Source: Fictibacillus sp. BK138
GTDB lineage: Bacteria; Bacillota; Bacilli; Bacillales; Fictibacillaceae
DNA length: 64,000 bases
Assembly (NCBI RefSeq): GCF_004216955.1
Contig: NZ_SGXL01000001.1
Coordinates: 2,873,687-2,937,686, forward strand
Direction: 5' to 3'
Both the position numbers and the translations under genes were made by a program. A model generated the notes under the pieces. The model was given only the letters and a program-made list of their open reading frames with translations, searched no databases and was not told the DNA's origin. Positions 43,916-53,286 of this stretch are shown in pieces (positions within the stretch are counted from its first letter, which is position 1; the number at the start of each line of letters is the position of its first letter).

Positions 43916-43940
43916 GGATATCCGCACCTAGCAGATATCC
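43916..43940 (-). terminator. Terminator of the DUF3817 gene
   Basis: GGATATC and GATATCC pair perfectly and are followed on the minus strand by a long T-rich tract; it is 3' of 43950. Confidence 0.75.
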
Positions 43941-43949
43941 CTTCCTAAC

Positions 43950-44231
43950 TCAATCTCTTAAAAACTTCCGGTCAAAAATAAATGGACCAAACGGCACGAC
44001 TGATGACAGCCCTGCTAGAAAAGCTCTCATAAACGGCCACTTTTTAACGTTCCACACATAAAGAATAGCTAAGGCATAAAGGACGAACAGCAAACCGTGC
44101 AGTCCGCCTACAATCGTTACCGCCATCGGCTGATCCATAAAATACTTTAAAGGCATTGCGATAAATAGAAGGATCAGGAATGACCAGCCTTCTAAAAATC
44201 CAATTGTTTTCAGCATTTTAATTGGGTTCAT
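43950..44231 (-). CDS. DUF3817 membrane protein
   Basis: 93 residues with three hydrophobic segments. The phrases GFLEGWSFLILLFIAMPLKY and VGGLHGLLFVLYALAI fit DUF3817, small membrane proteins common in Bacilli and Actinobacteria. Function unknown. GGAGG lies upstream of the ATG. Single gene. Confidence 0.8.
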   Translation of the reverse strand: MNPIKMLKTIGFLEGWSFLILLFIAMPLKYFMDQPMAVTIVGGLHGLLFVLYALAILYVWNVKKWPFMRAFLAGLSSVVPFGPFIFDRKFLRD

Positions 44232-44355
44232 AAAATAATTACCTCCAATATTGCAATTCTATCTATAGTTTTATCATAAATCATATAAAGATAGACTTCC
44301 CAACCCTAACTATTGTGTGAACAAATGGAGGTCATTTTCTATAAACTATAAAAAA

Positions 44356-44379
44356 AACCGGACGCATATGGCGCCGGTT
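44356..44379 (-). terminator. Terminator of the manganese catalase gene
   Basis: AACCGG and CCGGTT pair, with further partial pairing towards the loop and eight T on the minus strand; it overlaps the last base of the catalase gene. Confidence 0.7.
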
Positions 44380-45275
44380 CAGGTAATTCCTGCATTCTTC
44401 TTTAATCGTTCATAAATTTGATAAAAGTCTTCTTGCGAGATGCCTGGTGCAAACTCCTCTGATATCGATCTTAATTCAGGCATCGGAGCACCTTCTGGGG
44501 CACCGATTACAGTTTCAAGCTTTCCGCCTAGTGGATGCTCACCTGCCCATATTAAAGCAATATCCCGATAATCTGTATCACTAAACGTATAAAGCTTACG
44601 GTGGACTCCTTCCGCCTCAAACTTTCTTGTGGTTTCAAATGCTGCGTTTTCGAGATCAGGCACCGGGAGCATTTTCTTAATATCTACACCTGTTACCATT
44701 TCAATCGCTTTGGCATAGGCAAGAACGTGAACGCCGCCTCGAACGAGCAGATAACCTATCATCTCACGCGCTACTGGGTTACTGGTCATTTCGTATACTC
44801 TCATTTTGTGAGTTCTCGCCCCGCATTCCAAGAAAAAGTTATGAAGCAGATCGAGCAGTAAGTTCCCGCTGCTGAACACATAATCTCCATTCCATGCTTT
44901 CCCCATCGAATCAAAAGGAAAAGAAGTTTGTGCGGTTGCAATAAAATGCTGAGTGTTTCTTTTGTCGGTAGCTGCCGCCATCGGTGCTGAATTCACATCA
45001 CCCGGCTGCGTAGTCCCGTAAATCATCAGATTGATCGTATGGGAAACGAGTTCCACATGACCAAACTCTTCTGCAGTAATGCTAGAAACGAGATCAAAGA
45101 ACGGCTTAAGCTTTCCTCTTTTTCTAAAATTAAAGGATTGATACATATAGTTATTGAGCGTTGACATCTCACCGAACCGTCCGCCTAAAAGCTCCTGAAC
45201 AGCAGCTGCTGCATTCGCATCTGGGTTCGTCGGCGTCGGCAGTTCGATGGCCAGTCGGTTAAAACGCTTGATCAT
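44379..45275 (-). CDS. Manganese catalase (YdbD/YjqC type)
   Basis: 298 residues of the di-manganese catalase family. Ligand-bearing regions are visible: AVQELLGGRFGEMST (Glu28), SSITAEEFGHVELV (Glu and His73), LECGARTHKMRVYEMT and VRGGVHVLAYAKA. The enzyme breaks down hydrogen peroxide without haem. In Bacillus, relatives are general-stress or spore-coat proteins (CotJC, YdbD). The ATG at 45275 follows GGAGGGAG; a TTG just before it is less likely. Single gene. Confidence 0.88.
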   Translation of the reverse strand: MIKRFNRLAIELPTPTNPDANAAAAVQELLGGRFGEMSTLNNYMYQSFNFRKRGKLKPFFDLVSSITAEEFGHVELVSHTINLMIYGTTQPGDVNSAPMAAATDKRNTQHFIATAQTSFPFDSMGKAWNGDYVFSSGNLLLDLLHNFFLECGARTHKMRVYEMTSNPVAREMIGYLLVRGGVHVLAYAKAIEMVTGVDIKKMLPVPDLENAAFETTRKFEAEGVHRKLYTFSDTDYRDIALIWAGEHPLGGKLETVIGAPEGAPMPELRSISEEFAPGISQEDFYQIYERLKKNAGIT

Positions 45276-45383
45276 CAAGCTCCCTCCTCACGATTGCAGA
45301 TCGTTTAAAGGTATGAGATTCGGCGATTGTACTATTCCTGTATTTGTTGGTGACGGGGTATTCGCGTATGCGAAAATTGTCGA

Positions 45384-45503
45384 GGATTGTAAACTCGCGG
45401 ATAAACACTTTAAATTTTTGGATTGAGCGCTAAAACTCGTGGATAAACTATCCAAATTTTTGGATTGATGCCTCTTTTTTCTGGATTCCGACTTTCAAAC
45501 ATG
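45384..45503 (+). repeat. Array C: GGAT cores exactly 21 nt apart
   Basis: GGAT at 45399, 45420, 45441, 45462 and 45483 (exact 21-nt period), with a further GGAT at 45384 out of phase. Units alternate: the first and third begin GGATAAAC, the second and fourth GGATTGA. It lies upstream of the manganese catalase gene and downstream of the catabolic operon terminator. The rest of the 45276-45743 gap holds no gene. Confidence 0.75.
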
Positions 45504-45644
45504 GCTGAATACCCCTTTAGGTATCACTCGGAAACAGTTTCGGCACCCGAAACTGCACCTGAATTGATCGTTTGAAGATGGTTCAACAAAGAACTGCGTA
45601 GTTTTTTGCTATTGTAACCTCAATTCCCGCTAAAAATTGAAAAA

Positions 45645-45670
45645 TCCCTCCTGATTATGATCAGGAGGGA
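45645..45670 (-). terminator. Terminator of the 3-hydroxyanthranilate catabolic operon
   Basis: TCCCTCCTGAT and ATCAGGAGGGA form a perfect 11-bp stem with a 4-nt loop, followed on the minus strand by TTTTTC. It lies about 75 nt after the tautomerase stop. Confidence 0.9.
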
Positions 45671-45743
45671 CATCCAAATTTAAAAGGTTATCATTGAAAG
45701 TCGCCGAAATAAAGATTTCAGCGTCTTCTGTCATCAAACAGTC

Positions 45744-45926
45744 TCAACCTTGCTTCGGTTTCCCGCCTACTCCCCAGTGTTTGTTCGGAACCTCCTGGAT
45801 CAGTACACGTACTTGTTCTTTTTTTACATCTAAACTTTCAGCAGCTGCATTTGTTAAGCTTTCCATCAGCTTACTCAGCTGTTCATCTGTTCTGCCTTCA
45901 ATCACTTGAACCTGAATAATCGGCAT
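45744..45926 (-). CDS. dmpI: 4-Oxalocrotonate tautomerase
   Basis: 60 residues; after Met removal the catalytic Pro1 is exposed. Canonical residues Arg11, Arg39 and Trp50 of the 4-OT family are all present at the expected positions. It interconverts enol and keto forms of 2-oxo-3-hexenedioate (4-oxalocrotonate). The ATG at 45926 follows AGGAGAAG; the TTG two codons upstream would destroy the N-terminal proline. Last gene of the catabolic operon. Confidence 0.93.
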   Translation of the reverse strand: MPIIQVQVIEGRTDEQLSKLMESLTNAAAESLDVKKEQVRVLIQEVPNKHWGVGGKPKQG

Positions 45927-45939
45927 GTGCAAACTTCTC

Positions 45940-46740
45940 CTATTTCACATATCTGGACGAAAGCGTGACAGAACCTAATCCGTCAAACTGAGCGATGATC
46001 GTGTCATCCATATCGAATGCAATGGCTTCTGATAAGGCTCCGCTAAGTACGATATCCCCTTTTTTCAATCCTTCGCCACGTCTTGCCAGCTTTTGAACAG
46101 CCCATGCAACTGCTTCTGCCGGGTGGCCAAGAACAGCTGAACCTGCACCTGTTGCGACCATCTCTCCATTTTTACTCATAACCATCCCTATGCCTGCTAA
46201 ATCCAGCTCGTCTGGCTTCATCATCTTGCTTCCCAATATTAATTTTGCTGAAGAACAGTTATCTGCAACAACGTCTGGAAGGGTAAATCGGAAATCCTTG
46301 TAGCGGCTGTCGATCACTTCGATGGCTGCTACAACATATTTTGCAGCTTTCATGACATCGTCAGCTGTAACCTTTTCGCCCATCAAGTCTTCTCCCATAA
46401 TAAAAGCAATCTCTGGTTCTGCCTTTGGATGAATCAATCTGTGCTGCTGAAGCGGCTCCCACTCGAAAGCAAGCATGTCACTCAAAAGATATCCATAGAT
46501 CGCTTCATGAACGCCCATCATTTCCTGCTTCGCCTTACTCGTCAGACCAAGTTTGATTCCTAGGCGTTTTGTTTTCGTTTTCTCCATTCGTCTTTCAATC
46601 AGCTTTTTTTGCAGATCATACGCTTCATCAATTGACAGATCAGGGTACTGATCGGTTATTTTCACTACTTCCTTTACATCACTTTCCGCACGCAAAAGAT
46701 AATCGATGACTTCAATATCAGACCTGTTCGTTACTGCCAT
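45940..46740 (-). CDS. dmpH: 4-Oxalocrotonate decarboxylase (DmpH-like)
   Basis: 266 residues of the fumarylacetoacetase/hydratase-decarboxylase family. Visible: LGIKLGLTSKAKQEMMGV, the metal-binding PKAEPEIAFIMGEDL, EVIDSRYKDFRFTLPDVVADNCSS and AVLGHPAEAVAWAVQKL. It removes CO2 from 4-oxalocrotonate to give 2-hydroxypenta-2,4-dienoate. The paralogue at 48697 is the hydratase; the DSRYKDF (here) versus DSRIEDW (there) pattern matches DmpH versus DmpE. It lies 3 nt after the aldolase stop, with GGAGG before its ATG. Confidence 0.82.
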   Translation of the reverse strand: MAVTNRSDIEVIDYLLRAESDVKEVVKITDQYPDLSIDEAYDLQKKLIERRMEKTKTKRLGIKLGLTSKAKQEMMGVHEAIYGYLLSDMLAFEWEPLQQHRLIHPKAEPEIAFIMGEDLMGEKVTADDVMKAAKYVVAAIEVIDSRYKDFRFTLPDVVADNCSSAKLILGSKMMKPDELDLAGIGMVMSKNGEMVATGAGSAVLGHPAEAVAWAVQKLARRGEGLKKGDIVLSGALSEAIAFDMDDTIIAQFDGLGSVTLSSRYVK

Positions 46741-46743
46741 GCT

Positions 46744-47772
46744 TTACACCTCCAGTTTCGTTTTCTGTGCCAGTTCAGCAGCTACTTCAATAATGAGATC
46801 TTCTTGTCCGCCGACTGCTTTTCGTTTTCCTAATTCTATTAAAATATCTCTTGGGTCTAAACCAAACCGTTTACCCGCGCGTTCCGCATGAAGGAGAAAG
46901 CTGGAGTAAACCCCAGCGTAGCCCATCGCGAGACTTCCTTTACGAATTTCCTGCGATCCAGGAAGCATCGGACCGATCACGTCTTCAGCTAAATCCATCA
47001 TCTTATAAAGATCGATTCCTGTTTCAATTCCCATCCGGTCCAGCACGGCAAGGAGAACTTCCGTTTGTGTATTCCCTGCACCTGCTCCAAGACAGCGAAC
47101 ACTTCCATCGATATGTGTCGCACCTTCTTCAATCGCCACTAATGTGTTAGCCACAGCAACAGATAGATTGTTATGTGCGTGAAACCCGACTTCAATATCA
47201 AGCGAGTTTCTTAATGCAGAGATCCGCTCCTTCACTTCATTAGGCAGAAGAGCTCCGGCAGAGTCTGTTACATACACGCCTTGTGCGCCATAAGACTCCA
47301 TGAGTTTCGCTTGTTCCACCAGCTTTTCTACCGGAGCAGAGTGTGCCATCATCAAAAAGCCCATTACTTCCATTCCAAGTTCACGTGCCATATGGATGTG
47401 CTGAGCGGACACATCAGCTTCCGTAACATGAGTGGCAACTCTGACGAGACTTGCACCTAACTTATGTGCTTGTTTCAACTCTGAAACAGTCCCGATACCT
47501 GGCAGCAAAAGAACGGCAATTTTCGCCTGTTTGCATGCGCCAACTGCGGTTTCAATCAGCTTCATCTCATTGGTAAGCGACCTGCCGTATTGAAGCGTAG
47601 ATCCGCCCAACCCGTCACCGTGGCTCACTTCGATATAATGCATGCCTGCTTCATCAAGTGCTTTAGCTGCATCAAACACTTGTTTTTCCGTGAACTGATG
47701 CGCCATCACATGACTCCCGTCCCGAAGACATACTTCTGTAAATTTCAGCGGCAAAGAACTATTTCGTTTCAT
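46744..47772 (-). CDS. dmpG: 4-Hydroxy-2-oxovalerate aldolase (DmpG-like)
   Basis: 342 residues of the DmpG/MhpE family, which cleaves 4-hydroxy-2-oxovalerate to pyruvate and acetaldehyde. The active-site segment [16 protein letters not shown] contains Arg17, Asp18 and His21; metal ligands are Asp18 and the histidines of [15 protein letters not shown]. The C-terminal domain (after about 290) contacts the dehydrogenase partner. The gene overlaps the dehydrogenase gene by 14 nt, consistent with the known channelling complex. Confidence 0.92.
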   Translation of the reverse strand: MKRNSSLPLKFTEVCLRDGSHVMAHQFTEKQVFDAAKALDEAGMHYIEVSHGDGLGGSTLQYGRSLTNEMKLIETAVGACKQAKIAVLLLPGIGTVSELKQAHKLGASLVRVATHVTEADVSAQHIHMARELGMEVMGFLMMAHSAPVEKLVEQAKLMESYGAQGVYVTDSAGALLPNEVKERISALRNSLDIEVGFHAHNNLSVAVANTLVAIEEGATHIDGSVRCLGAGAGNTQTEVLLAVLDRMGIETGIDLYKMMDLAEDVIGPMLPGSQEIRKGSLAMGYAGVYSSFLLHAERAGKRFGLDPRDILIELGKRKAVGGQEDLIIEVAAELAQKTKLEV

Positions 47773-48670
47773 GAAATGTCACCGCCTTGTTCGAATGTTT
47801 TTCTTGGCCGAGCAGGTGTTTTGCTACCGTTTCTCCAGCTTGTTTTGCCGCAGCTGTCATGATATCGAGGTTGCCTGCGTATTTCGGAAAATAATCTCCA
47901 GCTCCTTCTACCTCAACAAAAACCGTGACACGGCTGCCATCAAATAAAGGTTCTTGTTTTAGGCGGTAACCCGGTACATAGCTCCTAACTTTTTTCTCCA
48001 TTTCAGCAATCGACTGTCTGACCTTCTCTTCGTCCAGGTTCTTCACTTCACAATAGATGGTCGCTCTCATCAAAATTGGAGGGTCTGCAGGATTTAGGAT
48101 AATGATCGCTTTTCCTTGATCTGCTCCTCCGACCTCTTCAATCCCCCTTCGTGTTGTAATCGTGAATTCATCGATGTTTGCACGTGTTCCAGGGCCAGCA
48201 CTTAATGATGAGATCGTCGCCACAATTTCACCGTATGTGACATCAGCGACTTCATTTATCGCATGCATCACTGGAATCGTAGCTTGTCCCCCGCACGTGA
48301 TCATATTGATATTGCATGATTCCATATGATCTCCTAAGTTTACTGGCGGACAAACGAACGGACCTATTGCTGCAGGCGTTAGGTCGATCACTGTCTTTCC
48401 CATGTCTTTTAAGATCTCAGCATGTCTCATATGCGCTTTAGCAGAAGTCGCATCAAATACGATGTCAGCGAGGTCCGGTCTTTCTATAAAATCATCGATA
48501 CCGTTCGTAAAAACACGGTAACCTGCAGAGTTCGCACGTCGCAGACCATCAGATTCCGGATCGATCCCGATCATTGCTGTAAGTTCAAGACAATCACTTT
48601 TTTGAAGCTTATACATCAGATCAGTGCCAATGTTGCCTGAACCAAGTATAGCGGCTTTAATCTTTTTCAC
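47759..48670 (-). CDS. dmpF: Acetaldehyde dehydrogenase, acylating (DmpF-like)
   Basis: 303 residues. NAD-binding [13 protein letters not shown] near the N-terminus, catalytic Cys126 in [15 protein letters not shown] and [16 protein letters not shown]. It converts acetaldehyde from the aldolase into acetyl-CoA within a channelled complex. The most likely start is the GTG at 48670, preceded by AAAGGA; the GTG seven codons upstream has no good site. Its 3' end overlaps the aldolase gene. Confidence 0.92.
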   Translation of the reverse strand: MKKIKAAILGSGNIGTDLMYKLQKSDCLELTAMIGIDPESDGLRRANSAGYRVFTNGIDDFIERPDLADIVFDATSAKAHMRHAEILKDMGKTVIDLTPAAIGPFVCPPVNLGDHMESCNINMITCGGQATIPVMHAINEVADVTYGEIVATISSLSAGPGTRANIDEFTITTRRGIEEVGGADQGKAIIILNPADPPILMRATIYCEVKNLDEEKVRQSIAEMEKKVRSYVPGYRLKQEPLFDGSRVTVFVEVEGAGDYFPKYAGNLDIMTAAAKQAGETVAKHLLGQEKHSNKAVTFHETK

Positions 48671-48696
48671 TGATTTTAGTCCTTTCTGCACAAAGT

Positions 48697-49482
48697 TTAG
48701 TCACGAAACGAGATAGATACCGTACCGAGCTTTCCGAAAGCTGCGGTTATTTCATCACCAGCATCTGCATCGATCGCTGCTGACAGGGCACCTGGAAGAA
48801 TGAGCTCTCCTGCCTTTAACGAAATATTGTAGTCTGCTAGTTTGTTAGCGAGCCATGCGATCGCATGTGCCGGGTGTCCAAGAGCAGCAGCACCTGCACC
48901 TGTCGCGGTCACTTCTCCATTTTTCAAGAGTGCCATACTTAATGTACGCAGATCGAGTTGCTCAATTTCATAAAAGGGTTCACCGATTACGGCTCTTGCT
49001 GATGAACCATTATCAGCAACCGTATCGACAAGCTGAATCTTCCAATCTTCTATTCTGCTGTCTATGATCTCTAATGCAGGAACGAACGCTTCAGTAGCCA
49101 TCAGCACATCTACATACGTAACATTCGGACCGCACAAATCTTCTTTCAAAATAAAACCGATCTCTGCTTCCACTTTTGGTTTGATAAAATCTTTTCTGGA
49201 AAGCACACTGCCATTCGTAACTTTCATGTGATCCAGAAGGTGACCATAATCTGGTTCGTTGACACCAAGCATGTTCTGCATGGCCTTGCTCGTCAGTCCT
49301 ACCTTTTTCCCGATTACGACTCGTCCTTCATCCAGTTTCTTTTGAACCCATTCGAGCTGTATGCCATAAGAGTCTTTAACAGACAGTTCGGGATAGCGTT
49401 CAGATAAAGGCGTAACAGGAACGAGTTTCTCTTCTGCCTCTATTAGTTCTGCTGTTAACTTAGAAATGATTTGCTGTTGCAT
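48697..49482 (-). CDS. dmpE: 2-Hydroxypenta-2,4-dienoate hydratase (DmpE-like)
   Basis: 261 residues, paralogous to the decarboxylase at 45940. [23 protein letters not shown], the metal-site [39 protein letters not shown] and [17 protein letters not shown] are visible. It adds water to 2-hydroxypentadienoate to give 4-hydroxy-2-oxovalerate. GGGAGG lies about 9 nt before the ATG. First gene after the dispersed element that interrupts the cluster. Confidence 0.82.
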   Translation of the reverse strand: MQQQIISKLTAELIEAEEKLVPVTPLSERYPELSVKDSYGIQLEWVQKKLDEGRVVIGKKVGLTSKAMQNMLGVNEPDYGHLLDHMKVTNGSVLSRKDFIKPKVEAEIGFILKEDLCGPNVTYVDVLMATEAFVPALEIIDSRIEDWKIQLVDTVADNGSSARAVIGEPFYEIEQLDLRTLSMALLKNGEVTATGAGAAALGHPAHAIAWLANKLADYNISLKAGELILPGALSAAIDADAGDEITAAFGKLGTVSISFRD

Positions 49483-49615
49483 CTTAGTAAATCCTCCCTT
49501 CTCTATTCAAAGAGCAAAACGCGACTGGAATCCAATCACGTTTTAAAAAAATATATAATCGAAATTAACAGATGGTACGAATTGTTCTTCAATGGTCTTG
49601 AAAACCATCTATGCA

Positions 49616-49747
49616 GTTGATTGGAGCGCAAGGTGCGAGACTCCTGCGGGATTAGCGGGACAGGTGAGACCATTCAATGTCGCAAAGCGACGAGTGGGCT
49701 CACCGCACGCCCCGCGGAAAGCGAGCAACCTGGAGCGGAGATCAACC
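49616..49747 (-). repeat. Dispersed intergenic element, copy 6 (inside catabolic cluster)
   Basis: Inverted relative to copy 3: begins GTTGATTGGAGCGCAAGG and ends CCTGGAGCGGAGATCAAC. The middle carries GACTCCTGCGGGATTAGCGG and GGGCTCACCGCACGCCCCG. It lies in the 297-nt gap between the dehydrogenase gene and the hydratase gene. No classical terminator or promoter was recognised in the rest of this gap. Confidence 0.85.
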
Positions 49748-49779
49748 ACTCACATTTGGCTACAACAACGATTCTCCCC

Positions 49780-51249
49780 CTATAATTTCATCGTTATCGT
49801 CTTCGCTTCTGAATAAAACTCGAAGCTGTGTCTGCCGCCTTCTCGTCCGATTCCGCTTGCTTTTGAACCGCCAAACGGTGTACGAAGATCTCGTATGTAC
49901 CAGCAGTTCACCCAGAGCAATCCAGAATCAACGGCGGCTGAAACCCGCTGTGCTCTACGGATATCGTTTGTCCAGACAACTCCTGCTAGCCCATATTGTG
50001 AATCGTTTGCGATCTGAATCGCATCTTCCTCTGTTTTAAAAGGAATGACGACAAGAACCGGTCCGAAGATTTCCTCCTGTGCCACACGCCACTTATTGTT
50101 CACATCATACAGAACAGTAGGCTCATAGAAGTTTCCTGCTTCGAGTCCTTTAACCCGCTTACCTCCGCAAGCCAGTTTTGCACCTTCTTTTAACCCAATA
50201 TCTACATAGGTTTCAACCGTTTCAAGATGACTCTTCGATACAAGTGCTCCCATATCGGTATCTTCCTGGGTTGGATCTCCAACCTTGATCTTCTTAACAG
50301 CTGCAACAAACTTGTCCAAAAACTCGTCATAGATGCTTTCTTGCAGAAGCAATCTGGACCCTGCCAAACATATTTCTCCTTGATTCCGGTAGATGGCATC
50401 AATGGATCCTTTAACGGCTTCATCTAAATCGGCATCTTCAAAAACGATGTTCGCTGATTTTCCGCCTAACTCCAAGGAAACCGGGATCAGGTTTTCAGCA
50501 GCGTTTTTCATGATCGTTTTTCCTGTGTTCGACTCTCCCACAAATGAGATGCGGCGGACGTTTGGATCAGTGGTCATCGCTGCTCCCATTGTGCTGCCAG
50601 GGCCTGTAATGATGTTCAGCACACCTGGAGGGAGTCCCGCTTCATTCGCTATGTCTCCAAACATAACGGCAGAGAGCGGTGTGTACGAAGCTGGTTTTAC
50701 AACGACCGTATTCCCAGCGGCAAGGGCCGCTGAAGCTTTCCATGTCATCTGCATAAAAGGAAGATTCCACGGGATGATCAGACTCGTAACTCCTGCAGGA
50801 CTATACTTGGCATAGGACATGATGTTGTGCATGTCATAATGCTCGCTTACCATGTATTTTGACATCTCGGCAAAAAACCGGAAATTAGAGGCCGCACGGG
50901 GAATATCGAATCCTCGGCTTTCTTTAATCGGCTTACCGACATCAAGCGTCTCAACCATCGCAAGCTCGTTCACGTTCTCCATGATGAGATCCGCCATCTT
51001 GCATAGAATATCTGACCGCTCTTCGACAGGCATCTTACTCCAGACTCCGCTGTCATAAGCTGTTTTAGCAGATTGGATCGCACGCTTTGCATCTTGCTCA
51101 CTGCCGTTTGCTACAAGCGCTAGTTTTTCATTCGTTGCTGGGTTAATCGATTCAAAAGTTTCACCAGAAAGTGCGTCAACATATTCTCCATCAATAAACA
51201 GTTTCGCATTTTTAACGTTTACCTTCTGTGCAAGGGTTTCTGATTTCAC
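49780..51249 (-). CDS. 2-Aminomuconate 6-semialdehyde dehydrogenase (ALDH family)
   Basis: 489 residues, typical aldehyde dehydrogenase. Catalytic Glu260 in SLELGGKSANIVFEDAD and Cys294 in NQGEICLAGSRL; NAD-site IIPWNLPFMQMTWK and FVGESNTGK. Genetic context between the ACMS decarboxylase and the aminomuconate deaminase points to 2-aminomuconate semialdehyde, although homologues also oxidise 2-hydroxymuconate semialdehyde. The start is a GTG at 51249 after GGGGG. It lies 3 nt after the RidA stop. Confidence 0.85.
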   Translation of the reverse strand: MKSETLAQKVNVKNAKLFIDGEYVDALSGETFESINPATNEKLALVANGSEQDAKRAIQSAKTAYDSGVWSKMPVEERSDILCKMADLIMENVNELAMVETLDVGKPIKESRGFDIPRAASNFRFFAEMSKYMVSEHYDMHNIMSYAKYSPAGVTSLIIPWNLPFMQMTWKASAALAAGNTVVVKPASYTPLSAVMFGDIANEAGLPPGVLNIITGPGSTMGAAMTTDPNVRRISFVGESNTGKTIMKNAAENLIPVSLELGGKSANIVFEDADLDEAVKGSIDAIYRNQGEICLAGSRLLLQESIYDEFLDKFVAAVKKIKVGDPTQEDTDMGALVSKSHLETVETYVDIGLKEGAKLACGGKRVKGLEAGNFYEPTVLYDVNNKWRVAQEEIFGPVLVVIPFKTEEDAIQIANDSQYGLAGVVWTNDIRRAQRVSAAVDSGLLWVNCWYIRDLRTPFGGSKASGIGREGGRHSFEFYSEAKTITMKL

Positions 51250-51252
51250 TTT

Positions 51253-51750
51253 CTAGTCCCCCTTCTCTTCTTCGATCTCAACAATCATCTCAATTTCTAT
51301 TGCCGTTCCACCTGGAAGCTGTGCCATGCCAACTGCGGATCTGGCGTGTTTTCCTTTTTCACCAAAAATATTAACCAAAAGGTCAGACGCACCGTTGATG
51401 ACTTTCGGCTGGTCTGTAAAATCTTCTGTACAGTTCACAAACCCAAGAAGCTTTACGATTCGCTTAACCTTGTTTAAACTTCCAAGCTCGTGCCCAACAA
51501 CAGCCAGCAGGTTCAGCATCGACTGCCTAGAGGCGGCGTATCCATCTTCGAGCGTCAGGTTTTCCCCAAGCTTTCCGTGATACTGATCAACCCCCTGCCC
51601 TGCTGTAAAAAGGAGATTTCCGACTCGTACACAGCTCACATAATTACCGACAGACGGGCGCACTTCTGGTAAAACAAGCCCTAAACTCTCAAGCTTATCC
51701 TCCGGTGTTTGAATGACTTGCAACGGCTGCACCCCGCTTTCGTTTTTCAA
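51253..51750 (-). CDS. RidA-family 2-aminomuconate deaminase
   Basis: 165 residues of the YjgF/RidA/UK114 fold, with VRVGNLLFTAGQGV, the conserved Arg of HARSAVGMAQLPGG and a C-terminal Glu-rich end. In known 3-hydroxyanthranilate and 2-aminophenol pathways (AmnD, NbaF) such a protein deaminates 2-aminomuconate to 4-oxalocrotonate. It is longer at the N-terminus than usual. The first start (TTG at 51750) overlaps the decarboxylase gene by 56 nt and lacks a clear ribosome site, so a GTG about 18 nt inside may be used. Confidence 0.78.
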   Translation of the reverse strand: MKNESGVQPLQVIQTPEDKLESLGLVLPEVRPSVGNYVSCVRVGNLLFTAGQGVDQYHGKLGENLTLEDGYAASRQSMLNLLAVVGHELGSLNKVKRIVKLLGFVNCTEDFTDQPKVINGASDLLVNIFGEKGKHARSAVGMAQLPGGTAIEIEMIVEIEEEKGD

Positions 51751-52741
51751 GATTTAAAAAGGCTGCTGCGTTACCGCCAAGCATCGCCTTGCGTTGTTCA
51801 TTTGTAAGGTCCACTGTTTCATCCAGCACTTTTCCTGGATTGACTTCACGCAATAAAAACGGATAATCAGATCCCATAAAGATCTTGTCAGACCCGAAAC
51901 GCTCCATCATATATCGGATGTTCATCGGATCATAATTCAGTGAGTCAAAATAAAATTGCTTCGCATAATGGCTCGGAGGATGAGTGGTAAGCCTCAGGTG
52001 CGGCCACACATGCCAGCCTTGATCAAGGCGCGGAATCAAGTATGGAAAAGATCCTCCGCCATGAGCAAAACAGATCTTCAGCTTTGGGAACTTCTCCATC
52101 ATACCGCTCCAGATCAATGATGCTGCTGCTAGTGCCGTTTCACTCGGCATACCGATCGTGTACATAAAATTATGGTTAGGCATACGTTCTTTCCCCAGCG
52201 TCTCCCATGGATGTATGAACAAAGGAACTTCCCATTCCTCCGCTTTTCTAAAGAACTCAATAAATGAAGGATGATCCAGGTTCTGACCGTTCACGTTCGT
52301 TCCGATCTCAATTCCATGAAGACCAAGTTCGTTCATGCAGCGGTCCATCTCACGGATAGCAGTCTCAGCGTCCTGCATCGGCACAGTACCAAGTCCAGCA
52401 AAGCGGTCCGGATATTCATTCACGGTTTCTGCGATAAAATCGTTCTGGATTCGTGCCATCGCTTCCGCTTGTTCTGGCGGCGCCCAGTAAGAGAACGTTA
52501 CAGGGATCGGGGATAGAACTTGAATGTCTACCCCTTCACGATCCATGTCATCGATTCTTTTTTTCGGATCCCAAACTTGATCGGTTACGTCCCTGAAGTT
52601 TTTGCCGCCTACCATAATGGCAGCTCCACATGCACACGTTCTGTTTAGAACTGGCCACCTTTCCCCACCATACTTTTCAGCAAAGTCAGGAAACGACTCT
52701 GGAATGATATGTGTGTGAAAGTCGATTCTTAGCACTTCCAT
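51695..52741 (-). CDS. nbaD: 2-Amino-3-carboxymuconate-6-semialdehyde decarboxylase (ACMSD)
   Basis: 348 residues of the amidohydrolase superfamily. Zinc site residues fit ACMSD: His9 and His11 (IDFHTHIIPE), His177 (PLFIHPWE), His227 (CFAHGGGSFPYLIPRLDQGW region) and Asp292 (FMGSDYPF). It decarboxylates the ring-cleavage product of 3-hydroxyanthranilate to 2-aminomuconate semialdehyde. The ATG at 52741 gives family-like numbering, but GGAGG lies almost against it; the GTG at 52735 has better spacing. It overlaps the dioxygenase gene by 13 nt. Confidence 0.9.
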   Translation of the reverse strand: MEVLRIDFHTHIIPESFPDFAEKYGGERWPVLNRTCACGAAIMVGGKNFRDVTDQVWDPKKRIDDMDREGVDIQVLSPIPVTFSYWAPPEQAEAMARIQNDFIAETVNEYPDRFAGLGTVPMQDAETAIREMDRCMNELGLHGIEIGTNVNGQNLDHPSFIEFFRKAEEWEVPLFIHPWETLGKERMPNHNFMYTIGMPSETALAAASLIWSGMMEKFPKLKICFAHGGGSFPYLIPRLDQGWHVWPHLRLTTHPPSHYAKQFYFDSLNYDPMNIRYMMERFGSDKIFMGSDYPFLLREVNPGKVLDETVDLTNEQRKAMLGGNAAAFLNLEKRKRGAAVASHSNTGG

Positions 52742-53271
52742 TCCTCCACGTTCTCAGGCATCTGATAGCCGCAGTCCTTGCACAAACGGACACGTTCATT
52801 GGAATTGAAGCTGTGAATCGCTTCTTTTACTTGCTTTTCAATATCACTTAACTGTACGGTCACACGGTGCATCTCAGAGTCACAGCGGTCACAGAACCAG
52901 ACGAAATCTTCAAGCTCACCTTGTGCACGTTTTCTTTCGATAACCAATCCATATGAATCTGCCACTCGGTGCGGAGAATGGGGAACCATTGCCGGCAGCA
53001 TGAACACGTCTCCTTCTTTTACTTCCACTACTTCACGCTTTCCTTGTTTATTGATGACCTCTACATAACAGCTGCCTTTGATCTGATAAAAGAACTCATC
53101 TGATGGATCCACATGGAAATCACGTCTTTTGTTGGGTCCTCCTAAAATCATCGCGATGAATTCGGAGTCCTGCCAGATCACCTTGTTATTTACCGGCGGC
53201 TTAAGAAGATCCTTGTTCTCTTCGATCCATTTTAATAGGTTAAAAGATTTTAAAGTTGCTGTTGTACTCAT
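52729..53271 (-). CDS. nbaC: 3-Hydroxyanthranilate 3,4-dioxygenase
   Basis: 180 residues, cupin fold. The catalytic iron is held by His53 and Glu59 (DFHVDPSDEFF) and His98 (MVPHSPHRV). A second, rubredoxin-like iron site is formed by Cys127/Cys130 (CDRC) and Cys164/Cys167 (CKDC), as in bacterial HAO enzymes. It opens the ring of 3-hydroxyanthranilate to 2-amino-3-carboxymuconate semialdehyde. AAGGAGG lies 8 nt before the ATG. It sits 15 nt after the monooxygenase gene. Confidence 0.94.
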   Translation of the reverse strand: MSTTATLKSFNLLKWIEENKDLLKPPVNNKVIWQDSEFIAMILGGPNKRRDFHVDPSDEFFYQIKGSCYVEVINKQGKREVVEVKEGDVFMLPAMVPHSPHRVADSYGLVIERKRAQGELEDFVWFCDRCDSEMHRVTVQLSDIEKQVKEAIHSFNSNERVRLCKDCGYQMPENVEEWKC

Positions 53272-53286
53272 CTTTATTGCCTCCTT

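Noticed and set aside
43804-44061. 85-codon plus-strand frame with RTKNRLHRTKNKLH repeats
   Set aside because: No ribosome site or promoter, continues antisense through the DUF3817 gene; treated as array B.
49592-50039. Plus-strand frames of 74 and 120 codons at the hydratase/dehydrogenase gap
   Set aside because: They run through copy 6 of the dispersed element and antisense to the dehydrogenase gene; no ribosome site.
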